Below are positions 25,440 to 36,900 of a DNA stretch of 64,000 bases, one piece after another. The notes under the pieces were generated by a model. That model did not search any database, had not been told where the DNA came from, and saw only the letters and a program-made list of their open reading frames with translations. Each line of letters starts with the position of its first letter. Within the stretch, counting starts at the first letter, position 1. The DNA is from Ignelater luminosus (Eukaryota > Arthropoda > Insecta > Coleoptera > Elateridae). A program made the position numbers and the translations under genes. The stretch is from assembly GCA_011009095.1 (NCBI GenBank), contig VTPC01007996.1, positions 1 to 64,000 of the forward strand, given 5' to 3'.

Positions 25440-25829
25440 TGGTGCAAAAAATTGTAATCAACTTATATCCTAAGTGGCAGAACATCTTGTATGTTGACAA
25501 CGATGTTATTTTTTGACTCTTTACAAATCTTTTTCATGTTATATTTTGTATTTGGTTAGCTACTTGTTCTGAATTAAAGTGTTAAAACACTATTAATACA
25601 TTTTTTATCTTTTTGGGGACAAAAATCAGTTAAGTCCAAATTTTAAAAATCTTTAGTTTAGAATTTTCGGGATAATATTGCATTTTTTTATATTTTTATC
25701 AAGCGACAGCACATATTTAATCAATAATGAGAACAATAGTTAATTGTTCTCGACTATATAGGAGATACAAAGCTTTTCTTAGTTTCCCAAAATCTTAAAA
25801 ATGGACTTACTTGGTTTTTGCACCAAGGT
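25440..25829. mobile_element. About 390-bp short-TIR element, possible 9-bp target duplication
   Basis: TTGGTGCAAAAA begins the left end at 25439 and TTTTTGCACCAA closes the right end at 25826, a perfect 12-bp inverted pair. CTTTTATTT occurs just outside both ends (25431-25439 and 25830-25838) if the right boundary is set at 25829. That would be a 9-bp duplication, as in Mutator-like elements. Flank and TIR overlap by a base, so the boundaries are uncertain. An inner imperfect inverted repeat (25617 to about 25820, around TTAAGTCC/GGACTTAC) suggests a nested or composite structure. Confidence 0.4.
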
Positions 25830-25839
25830 CTTTTATTTC

Positions 25840-28800
25840 TGATGGTACCTACTATAGTCTTGAAACTACAAGTGTATAAAGTGACTGTTGCTACAATACC
25901 TTTCTAGCGTTGTCTTGTACATTACCGTAACGTTTATATTCCGTGATAATTTTTTCCAGTCATTTCCAGTTTTAACTCTTTTTGCTATGACGTTCTTGCA
26001 AGACTTACACATTTAGGAATCTTTTCAATCCAATTTCGTTCTGAATGGCACTTAACGTCTCGGGATAGCATACCTCAAGTAGAAAACAACCAACTAGAGG
26101 AAAAAGAAACTCATAGTTCAAAATACGGCAGTTTTTAAAAATTCTGACATAAATCATGGTTGACTTAAAAATTTAGATTTAGATTCATTTTGATGGTTTG
26201 GACATATTGTACAGTAGCTTAGATAGATTTCTTAAGAAAACGTTTATTAAGTAACAAAATTTTCTTGTTTTTTCTAAAACTCCACACAGGTTTCTTTCTG
26301 TTTATCCTAAACTTATTTATTTTGTAACGTTAATATAATAAACAATAACACATAATATGTTCAAAACAATTTAAAATATAGGAATTGCATATACTTAAAA
26401 CTATTCATTCGGAATTCACGTGGAAGCCAAACTACAGTCTATGGCTTTGTTTTTCAAGGAATCCTTAACAAAGATAAATGGTCGATTAATACAGGGAAAT
26501 GAACTTTCCTAAGCTGTGACAAATAGAAATGAATCTATTCTTATTTTAAAAATGTTAATATCTAATGCTTTGAAATTGTACCTAAGTAGGAGTATTAGAT
26601 TAGAATTTTAGATTCAAGCTACGCAGCATTTGTTCTTTGTTTTTTTTTAAATATTTAGAATTGTTTATAGAACAACTGACACATTCTTCCTGATATTTAT
26701 GTTGGCAAAATAATAAGAAAAATTGCATTATTTCTTTAGTTTTGCAATCGTAAGTAGGTTTTATTTTCTTAAAACCTGTACCGATTGCAAAAGATTTATT
26801 TTAGAACTTCGATTTACGTTAGAATCAGCAGGATGACCATTTATTTATATAACTTTTGCAAACACAAATAAACGCAAAAATATTAAAGTTTTCTGAGAAT
26901 TACTTAACAATATCGATATTAAAGGTAGATTACAATCAGTTGTATTATTTCAATAATATAATTTTTAGGTTCCTGACAATCAGATGTAAAGTACGCATGC
27001 ACCTTCTTTTTTGAGGTAAATAACTCGTATCCTGTAATTACATTTTTTAAGTATGTTGTCAATTCTTGATTATGTCTGAATGATAATAAAAAGTATGTGA
27101 AAATATTGTTATTGAATTAATAAATTAGATACTCAACAATATTTATAATCATCTAATTATTAATCAAGTTGGTGTTAGTTTTCATCTTGAGATAAGTTGG
27201 AAATTCCTTTTCACTCAATTTTATTTTAGGTTCTAGACAATAACTATATTTCTAAATAAATTACGTACATAAATGTTGCCCATTTCATTTTTATTTTCGA
27301 AATATAGGAAACTATAATTTAGAAGCTACCTTAAGATATAATATTTGAGTTTAACATAGGAAGAGAACACGGGATCTAAGTCCCAATTTTATGTTTTCGA
27401 GTAAATGCAATTTTAAAATTTAGTCTCTCATTTAACAATGTATTTACAAGTGGATCAAAAGTCCATTTCGGTGTTCAGAGTGGTTTTATGTTATGTAAGG
27501 ACTTTCATAGTAAAATACACACAAAAATCTACGTGGAACAGTACTTTGTGTATTTTTCAGTTCATTCATTATTTGTATTTTCTTGTTTGAAAAATTTTTT
27601 CTGTTAGATATTCTCAATGCCGAATGTATGTAGGCTACGTTGAGGTTGCTAACCGATGGTGTTTTCAAGGGAATTATGTAATTATTAAAATTAAAGGTAA
27701 CATTAAGTTAGCATAAATACAAAATCTGATAGTTTTTAATAATTTTGATTTATTTACATCATACTTACTACTAAACTTTGTATCTCTCTCCACAACATGC
27801 AAAATTCAACATCAAAACAAGTAAATATTCATATACCAATCCGTTTCCTATGAACCATTAATGTCGTAAGTATACTGTAGGTCATTTTTGAATTGTAATT
27901 CCGTTATTGTCATGAACAGAGATTTGCATTTTTAAAACTCTAATCAACTTCGTTTTTAAAGCACATTAGAAACTCCTACACTTAAATAATGCCTAAATTA
28001 ATAACTTAACCAAGTAATGATTTTGTAAACCACAATTCGCATAATTAAGTAGGTGAAATTGATTTCCCACACATTTTTGCACCTTCATTGGGCAAGATCG
28101 TTTAGGTGTATTTTAATTAGGTATTAATGAGAACGAATATGTCAAATAAAAATTGCAACTAGTAATAAAGCACATATTGTTTTGTATGTTTTATAAACTT
28201 GTTACAATTAATATAAATAAACATCAAAGTGTAAAAAGAATTTTTTGATAATAACGTAATAGTTAATATTATTTATATTAGAGTTTAGCTATGAAGTTAT
28301 TAACCTTTTATCCAGATTACAGGTACATAAACTAACAGTAAGAATTTTTATGATATAACCGGACACAGACGATAATAGATAATAATTTATAATAACATTA
28401 ATTTTGTGTTATCGCATTTTCGGGTGGATATTAAATTTTAAGATTATTGGAACCATTAAAAGGCTATCTGTAGCGGAAATTAATACTCGGAGAAGATGAT
28501 TGATACCCGCCTACTGCAAATACACTAATCTCTGTTGATAAACGAGCTAGCATTTTTCATTTCTATTGCCCGTTTCCGAATGTATAAGTTCATTGCATTC
28601 AGAGAGCGGTCGGTCGTTTTGATTCACTGATGTTGCACGTACGTCTACATCAATTTACATTGTAATGTTAATGATAAATGAGAAACATAACAAACATGTT
28701 GATTTTTAAAATACCGGACTTCCGGATCTGAAAATTTTAAGAAAAACCATGCATCCGCAACGGAAAGGTCAATAAAACCGAAAAACGAAATATCAGCTAG

Positions 28801-30227
28801 ATTTTGTTTATGCACGAGAAAGATTTTATTATTGAAAAACAAATAATAGAATCAAATGAAACCGATAATTCTTTCGATCTTATGGAAATGAAATAATCAA
28901 AGCATAAGAATCATCTAGGCAATGAAGGCATGATGAGTGTGTTGTACCCTTTTAGATATTGACACTTCACAGATATAATTCAATGTACTCTCTTGGTAGT
29001 TTTACTCAGTTACAATCAGTGATATTAAAACATCCAGCACAAATTAAGTTAATACCGATAAAGTATAAAAAAGTCACTTTTTAGGTTAGATTTTACACCT
29101 TTCTGAAAATATATCTTTCGCTCATAAAATTAATTCTGGTGGTGATGACTTGATAAATTCTTGTTTAGACATTTTTCAACCATTTAAATATTACCTATCA
29201 TCCATATGTTTGAAGATTAAGTTCTTTCTTAAATATAGACCAGCAATTCCAAAATTCTTTGAGCCAATTCTTTGAAAATTCAATAGTGATTAGAAATACA
29301 AAGGACGATTATGGGTGTGTAACATGTTATATTCAACCATATTACTGCTGAATGAAGAAATAAATGAACATTCTGTATGATCGTACATTCATATTGTATC
29401 ACAATCTCCCATTAGATGGCTGTTTTCAATGCTTACTAGAAGACTGTTATCAAGAAAAGTGAACAAGCGCTTTGCTTCATGGTTTTGATTGGATGATTGC
29501 GGTACGCCCGTAGCAGAGATAGTTTGTTTATTCCAGACATGGTATCCTGTCTTCATTTTTTGAAAGACTCCAAAGCCACTAAAAACAAACAAAACTATAT
29601 CATCTAATCAACCATCATTGCGCTTCCTTTGGAATATTTCTTATGGTTATTCTGTATTATTAGAATATTATTAGATAAATGGTACACACTCTGAATTTTA
29701 AATTTATATTTCAGATAACTGTGAGAGATAAAAGGTTCAGACTTACAGTTAAATATGTTTTCTATACTATCGATCTACGATATGCCTACATCTCGACCAA
29801 GCATAAATGAAGATCACTGGTGTACAGTAAAGTATTTGGTGATATCTAAAAGGGTGATGCATGCATGGATATATATATAAATAATAAATGTTTTAATATA
29901 TATAAATGAAATTAAGAATAATTAAAGTTTCTACTGTAATATTTAACTTCGCACAGAACAAATTAAAACATTTATTATTATACTCTATGTAAGTCTTGTC
30001 GTTTCTTGTTTACTTTAACTATGAATTAATATTTTAATTAAATTAATAAACATAAAAATTGTAGTTGTTTAGATAAAAATTTAAGGTATTTAGGTTAAAT
30101 CGGTCTTCAGAAGGGACGCGCCGCAGGTACCCGGGGTTTTGGTGGCAGTGGTCGGCGGTTCGCCCAGTAAAGAGACCAAAAGTTGTGTAGAATTTCAATA
30201 AACCATATTCTTATATTAAATTTTATA
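25840..30227. other. AT-rich noncoding DNA, no gene recognised
   Basis: Chance frames only; those at 28645-28842 and 29389-29592 (minus) have no recognisable motif. A perfect 18-bp inverted repeat occurs at 29880-29897 and 29962-29979. A small GC-rich patch at 30114-30175 (GGGACGCGCCGCAGGTACCC and neighbours) is unexplained. Confidence 0.35.
29880..29979. repeat. 18-bp perfect inverted repeat, 64-bp spacer
   Basis: AATAATAAATGTTTTAAT at 29880-29897 is exactly complementary to ATTAAAACATTTATTATT at 29962-29979. The sequence is AT-rich, so its significance is limited. It could be a small palindromic MITE. Confidence 0.5.
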
Positions 30228-31279
30228 CCAGACAGCAAAAGTTTACTACCTTTTACAATAATATAACGTTTTGTTAACTATAATTATACATCCATACTGT
30301 TGGATTACTTTCTATTAACTATTTTAAGGCATCTTTGGATTAATTAATAAAACAACATTTTATGGTAACATTCCTATTTTTTGACTATTTATTTGCTGCT
30401 ACCACCAACGGTAAGTTTTCTAGCACAAATCTAGCCCTGGGCGACAACGAAATCCAATAATAATGTAAAATAAAAACAATTATTGTTGCAAAGCATTATT
30501 CACAAGAAATAGTTAAGAATATAAAAACAAAAATTTTGTGGTTGTTACAAAAACTGCCTTAAAGTATGTATAAAAGAAATTGTTAACAATGGCTGTGAGA
30601 AATTGTGCATAATAATTCCAACAACCTGTTTCAAAGTTTTAGTGACGATATAAAATAAAGATATTCAATGCGTATTCACAATAGCGTCTACAGCTTAGCG
30701 CAGTTGGTCAAAAGGACAACTTACAAACCAGATGGTTACAACAACTCAGGTTCAAATCCCGGTGGCAGAGGCAGACAAAACTATTAATAAAAAAAAATGT
30801 CAGGCAACCCTCATTCCACCTGAACATGGAGACATTCCAACCCCCCAAAAAACAATAAAAATAATAGAATGATCTGAAACGAATTAGTTGAAAATATTTT
30901 AAATTTTGTTTTACTTTTTGGATTTCTGGAAATTTACGAAAGTAATAATTAATTTATAATAAAATAATTTATGTAGTTTCATGACCGGTTTATCGTCAGC
31001 ACCCGTACGGCATCGGTAGCAGCAACGTAATTAAGTAGTAACTATATAGTAAAGGTATAGAAAATGCAATGTAACTTTCGAGTGCTCGGAAGATTACTAG
31101 GCTTAGTGACATTCCCACAGATAGTTATCCAAACGTAATCTAAAAGTAACTCTACAGTTACAAAAACCGGGACATTCTTAACCAATAGTTAACTTATAGT
31201 TACCTTTTATTTTACTATTTCTTTACATCGTTTACACAGTTACTATGTTGTTAGGAAATAGTAAAGTTTTGCTGTCTGG
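30228..31279. mobile_element. Possible 1.05-kb TIR element containing a SINE
   Basis: CCAGACAGCAAAAGTTTACTA at the left end pairs with TAGTAAAGTTTTGCTGTCTGG at the right end, with one mismatch over 21 bp. The right interior (31040-31260) is dense in short GTAACT/AGTTAC repeats in both orientations, a pattern typical of subterminal transposase-binding repeats. No transposase frame and no clear duplication are seen. The tRNA-derived SINE at 30.7 kb would be nested inside. Confidence 0.4.
30685..30866 (+). mobile_element. tRNA-derived SINE with A and B boxes
   Basis: TAGCGCAGTTGG (30696-30707) matches the RNA polymerase III A-box consensus. GGTTCAAATCC (30749-30759) matches the B box. The spacing and the CCGGTGGCAGAGGC that follows give a tRNA-like head, but the acceptor arms do not pair as in a functional tRNA. 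A body of about 85 bp follows (CTCATTCCACCTGAACATGG), ending in a C run and an A-rich tail (30839-30866). This is the usual SINE layout. Exact ends and target duplication are not resolved. Confidence 0.6.
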
Positions 31280-32399
31280 GACTATTTACCATTTTATCAT
31301 TATTACCACCACATTAAAGTAAAGTTGATCAAATCTAGTGTGTTTTTCTAAGACAAATATAGTTTCAATCCCTAATCCCAACAACCTCTCATCTATCTTA
31401 GACAAACTTTACTTTAAACACTTCTTTTGAATTTTGGGTCTTGTTTGTATTTTTCTGCTGTACAACTTGATTGCAAGACAGATACAAACAAGATTGTGAC
31501 AGTTTTTAGCAAGAGAAGCGTGTACGTACGTACAATAAAAAGTAATTTGGTCAGGAACTGTTTAACCTAAATTGTCCTTGTTTACATGTTCTCAATCTCT
31601 GAGGACTTGTAACGTTTATTCGGTAATACTCTGGATTTAATCTGTTCTTGAATAAGAGAAGTTAGTTTAGAAGTGACAATGATTGCGAGTATTTACGCAG
31701 AGACGAACTGAACCACTTTGAAACCAAAATTCTCTTAAGAGCCTAGTGGTCCTTGAATCTGATGTGAGTTCACAAATCGTTGGATAATTGGGCTACTATG
31801 ATACTAAATTTACGCAACGTTCATAAACCTCTTGTGTTTGAAATTCTGTATCTTGAAAACAAGAAATCGAAGATGATGAAAGAAAGCTAATTTTCTAAAT
31901 TGCTTGAGCACTTATACAACTTACTTTTGGCAAACAGCACTCATACTTACTCTTTTGATCTAAAGATTTTATGCAAATGTAAAAAACTCAATTTCATGCC
32001 GCCAAAATTTGAGGTGACTATAGAACACAGTATGAGGTAAAAGCAGTAAGCAGGTAAGATTTTATGACTAGATAATGGTTTTTAAATTTAAACCTTATCA
32101 TAAACTTTAATCATTTTACCATTTAAGAAACAAGGTAAACGGTAAAAAGTCAAATAATTTTAATTCTAACTGAAGTCGTATGATCGATGCACAGATGGAT
32201 ATATTAGTATATCTCTTACGTAGCGTAAAATTTAGGTGTCTTATACTTTACATGTGTCCTGATTTTGAGCAAAGAGAATATGGACACTTTAAATTAGCCA
32301 CTGACTAATTTAGAATTTCTATGATAATCGCTTTTCTTCGCACGTTACTGGATGCTTCATGTTAAACATTGAAATTACCAGAACTTTTTTCGCAAGAAG
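31280..32399. other. Noncoding DNA, nothing recognised
   Basis: No gene or bounded repeat that I can support. Confidence 0.4.
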
Positions 32400-32620
32400 C
32401 CATCGTGGCTCAATTAGTCTATTGCAGAAACTGCTGGCCGAGCTTACATCGAATTTTTGAAATCACTTCTTCCTCGAAAGACAACGGCAAACCAAGTTAT
32501 AATTTTGCCAAACAATGCCTCTGAATAGAAGTGTTTTTGTACGCTTCTGATGGTTCGGAGTCCATCTGAAACTGTAGAATACTCCATATTCGTGTCTACT
32601 GAACCCACGCAACGCAAGTG
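32400..32620 (-). repeat. Copy 1 of an unidentified dispersed sequence, possibly ex-coding
   Basis: This segment aligns by eye, with gaps, to 58970-59210 in the same orientation. Shared phrases include TGGCTCA.TTA, AGTCCA, TGAACTGTAG.ATA or GAAACTGTAGAATA, and CCATATTCG or CTATATCCG. The minus strand carries a 91-codon frame (32444-32719). The other copy reads FELGGFCELGYRDI in a minus frame. It could be an old transposon family or paralogous gene fragments. I do not recognise the protein. Confidence 0.35.
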
Positions 32621-33240
32621 TAGGCGGAGAATAGTCCCCATCGTGTAAAGGATACGACCCCAGAGAAGAATGTCTTTACGATAGCTAACTGTTAATCGAA
32701 TTTTCGTTAGAATCACCATATTTGAGTTACTTTTATGATTAAAGACAAAACGTTAACTAACAATAATTGTATTGACTAAAACGTATTAATCCATGACGTG
32801 TATCTTTCAAAACTTACAAAACAAATATTAACTTGTACATATTATAGCAAACATAAAAGGAAACAAACAAAATCAGGAAACGCAGACTTTATATTTGCTT
32901 TTGACCCCTCACGTGATTTCTAAAAATAAATAGTTCACTGACGTTAATTAAAAATTAATACTATAAACAATTTTATCGTGTCGGAATGTTTTCCTGGGTC
33001 ATGTTTTTACAGAAATTCTTGATATTTGACGAGGTGGCGTAATTATGTGTTACTATCGTGTGGGATACGTAATAGTTTTAAATAAATCCCATCATACACT
33101 TTAAAATGTTTAAAATAGATTATTTCTAGATATATGTACTTCGATAGGTTTACTTAAACTCAGTTCTATAAAATAAGAGTCTTTTATTAATCCTGATAAA
33201 CTAACAGATTTTGTCGTCGTATGAAACTATTGGTTAATAT

Positions 33241-33990
33241 TGGTGTTCCGTCACCAGAGCTTAAAGCTTAAAGACATGTTTGCTAGGTCATTTTAAGTCG
33301 AAAATGTCTAATAAACATGTGTCCAAAAATCAATCGTTACGAAGTTACACACAACTTAATTAGGTGATCTAGTTTAAAAGAAAAACATTATTACGTTATG
33401 GATCAGTTTATAGAAGCTGAATTAAAAGTTAATTGAAATTAAAGTTGTTGCTAAGATACAGTCAAATTTTGACCAATCAGATGATCAGAATTGACATTTT
33501 AATTAGAATTAAATTTTAATTTCAATTAAATATTTAATTCAGCTTCTATAAATTGATCCTAAACTTTATTAATGCAGAACTTTAACGTAATTACAGAAAT
33601 TGTTCAGAATATCCCTCTCCTGCCACTAGGCACGTTCTAACTTTTTATACAATGGACGAAGTAGCTCTTGGAAGAACACCACGGTCAACACGACCAGCAT
33701 TCATTATTCTTACAACAAGTTCATCCCTATTGCGTGAATCTTTTGCTTACAGTACACTCTTCATATGTCTCCAGAAATAATAGTGAAGGAGGCTGACGTC
33801 AGATGATTGCGATGATCAAGAAAGTGTGCATCCTTTTCCAATTTTTGTTGATAATCCCATAATAGCTTAAAATGACTGTAACTTCAAAACGATTGATTTT
33901 TGGATGTAAGTTGATTAGAAATTTTTGACTTAAAATGACTTAACCAACATGTGTTTAAGCTGAAACTATCTGGTCACGAGATGGCCATTG
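33241..33990. mobile_element. About 750-bp DNA element with ~110-bp imperfect TIRs
   Basis: The left arm (33241-33350) and right arm (33876-33990) are complementary over about 110 bp with scattered mismatches. Shared blocks include GGTCATTTTAAGTC, CCAAAAATCAATCG and GAAGTTACA. The arms begin near TCACCAG and TGACCAG. The interior is not clearly coding, and target duplications are not evident. A separate 160-bp palindrome (33400-33559) sits inside, so this is a nested structure. Confidence 0.6.
33400..33559. mobile_element. 160-bp palindromic MITE nested in the larger TIR element
   Basis: The left end GGATCAGTTTATAGAAGCTG and the right end CAGCTTCTATAAATTGATCC are inverted with one mismatch. 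Pairing continues inward through GAATTAAA and AATTGAAATTAAA. It has no coding capacity. The target duplication is uncertain (TA possible). Its position within the TIR element implies later insertion. Confidence 0.65.
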
Positions 33991-33999
33991 CAATTGTGA

Positions 34000-36900
34000 T
34001 AAGCCTGTGCATTGCTACTTCCTTGTTGTTTATTAAATGTACTTAAACTAATTGAGATATCTTTGTTTTCTAATTTATTGCCAGATAAAATCTTTTATAC
34101 GATTAACTTGGTTTTTACACCATTCTAGAATATTCCTTGCATACAACAATTAATAAGTTATTTACTTATAATGAGATTTATTACAGACATGGATTTATTA
34201 CAAACATGGAATATTGCATTTTTCTTCTTTAGAACCCAAAAGAGAGTTCCTCCTTTTTACTTCGAGATATGTATAAATATAACAGTTATTAAAATATTAA
34301 TGAAAAATTCCAATGATATATTTTTCCTTTTATTTCGTAATCTTTCGATAATAATACTCATCGTGGCGCAGATCTAATTTATGATGGAATGTGAAAAGCA
34401 AATTCAAGTGTACTCTAACTCACAAAATGTAAACCAAATAGATTTTATAATTTTATATTTTCAGGGACATTCGTCTGCTACTGACAAAATTTTGCAAAAC
34501 AGATTGTTACAAAAATTTTGATAGCTGATGATAACATTCTTGGTAAGAATGTTTCGATTAATTAATGGTGTACAACTTAGAACAGTATCAATATCAGTGG
34601 CATAAAGTGTAAAAGTTTTGTAAAAAGTATTTAAAAATGATTCCAGAATTACAAATCACCTGGCTATAATACTATTGACTGAGTAGTTTTGATCTTTCAG
34701 AATGTTATTACAAGAAGCTAGGAATGTGAGAATACCATTAGAAAATGTTAAAGAAGATTATAGGATTACATAATACACAAAGGCTAACAAACTAAGCTAA
34801 AAATTATTAACGATGAGACTTCTATCTATAAGATGTTTTTGATATAGGACAGCTAACAAGAAATAATGGAAAGTTGCAAGTTGATTTAGAAAAAAAATAA
34901 ACAAAATTGTTGATTTTTCCAAGACCTCTTATCGTCCTAAATACCGAGATTAGTAAGTTGCTAGACGAACTAGAGTAAGTATAGAAATTTTAAAAAAAGG
35001 ATGTCTCCTGTATGAAGACGTACAAGTTCCTAGACTGCAGCTACTCTTCAGTTCCACACTTAATGCAAGCTTAGGACCGACAACCAAAGATTGTTGGTTT
35101 ACCTAAAAATATCGATATATGTTTATAACTTAATGTTATTACCTAAAAGATTTTCTAAAAGAATCACTTGTTTGAATTTTCAAATCGACCTGACCTGTAG
35201 TTTATAAAGGCCGTCTCAGAACTTAAGTTATATTCGTCTAGGAACTTATACATCTCCGTATAGGAATTTACACATACAAATCTGTTTCACCTGAACTTGT
35301 CTATAAGAACTTCATACATCCCTAAATACTTACCACAAAAATTTTACCCAAAAGTAATTACGCAACAAAGTAATCAATGTAACATATGTACAAGTATATC
35401 GTACGTTAGTTAATCATTAACTTGATTGTTTTAATAAAAATAATCTTTAAACAGACTAATAGTTTCAATTACCTACTAATACATATTAATTCTTTTCACA
35501 TTACTAAATCTATTTCAAAATCAGTACCAAATTGTATTTACCAAATCGTTGAACTGATGAAACTTGACCGCTGTGTAATTTATCATAATAATTGTTAAAT
35601 TTGTGTTTATAATCACTATCGACAATGCAAAAAAAATTTAAATAAGAAAGAATCAGTATTAGACTTTATAACCACGATAAATAATGAATTTTTCTAATTT
35701 TATACTATTGTCACTGAACTTTGACTCATTGTCTGCAAAATATTCGTTTTGGTACCACCCAAACATACAATTATAATTTTGGATGTTTACAATTTCCAGC
35801 ATATTTTTTGCGGTTCATATCCGTTCATTTATCGGCATCTAAAATGAACGTGAAATTGTGAAGTTCAAGGTGACATCTGGAACAACAATATCTGTTAGAG
35901 ATTTAATTTACATAATAAACAAATAAATTAGTTATCCGGAAAGAGAAGACCTTTGTACGCATCTAGACGTAAAATGTACCAATTAATTCCTGGAATTATG
36001 TCTGATATATAACGAATTAAAACTACTGTTAGATACCTTATGATATGCAAAAAAATACAAAAATATTCTTTTATTTGTAATGAAAATTATTAGAAGGAAC
36101 CGTTTTAAAATACCTACCTGCTTATGTTTTTATTTCAATTTTTTAGTGCATAAAACCTTTAGTACGGCTGTAAAAATTAAGGTCAGACAATGACAAATAT
36201 AACGACCCCGACCTGTTATACTTGCAACCTATTAATGATGGTCAGGATCACGACGTAATATTTGAAATCTAATATTCAACGTCTGCTTTAAACATAATAC
36301 CATAAGTTGCCAACAGCGTAAAATGAACGCGTTTCTGTAAATATTGCATAGTTATATTGCCTTGGTCAAAGATTACTCCTCAAAGGATATTGACATTGAT
36401 CGAAGCTCTTTAAAAATTCTCACACCGATTTAGATTTTTGATAAATGATATGATTTTTGAAAAACAATTAAGAGATATTGAATCCCGAAAGTACTGCTTT
36501 AAAAGTTGTTAATACATAGGTCAATAATTTTATCGACAAAAGTGTGTATATCTGCTGTATAAAATCTTTATAGCCTATAAGCCTCATGAAGTGATGTCTA
36601 CCTGGTTAAATCTGTACATCAGTTCAAGTACAAAAATTAAAATTAAGTGAGCTATCTTAGTACGTGAAGAGTGCAACGAATTTTACGATATATTGAATTT
36701 TATGAAAGAAATTTAAAACTAGGCTTGCGTTTACTCTTAATCAAGCATCGAGTATAATGTTGTTAATATTGCAAATTCTTTTTTCTAAAAGCACCATCTA
36801 TACATATCAGTTAACAAAAGACTTTTATCAAATAAAAGTCTGTCTTTTATGTAGTAATAGTATATTTTTTATTTCTTTAATTGTACAAAGCTATTCTTGT

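Noticed and set aside
30689..30765. Functional tRNA gene
   Set aside because: A and B boxes are present but acceptor and anticodon stems do not pair; a SINE head fits better.
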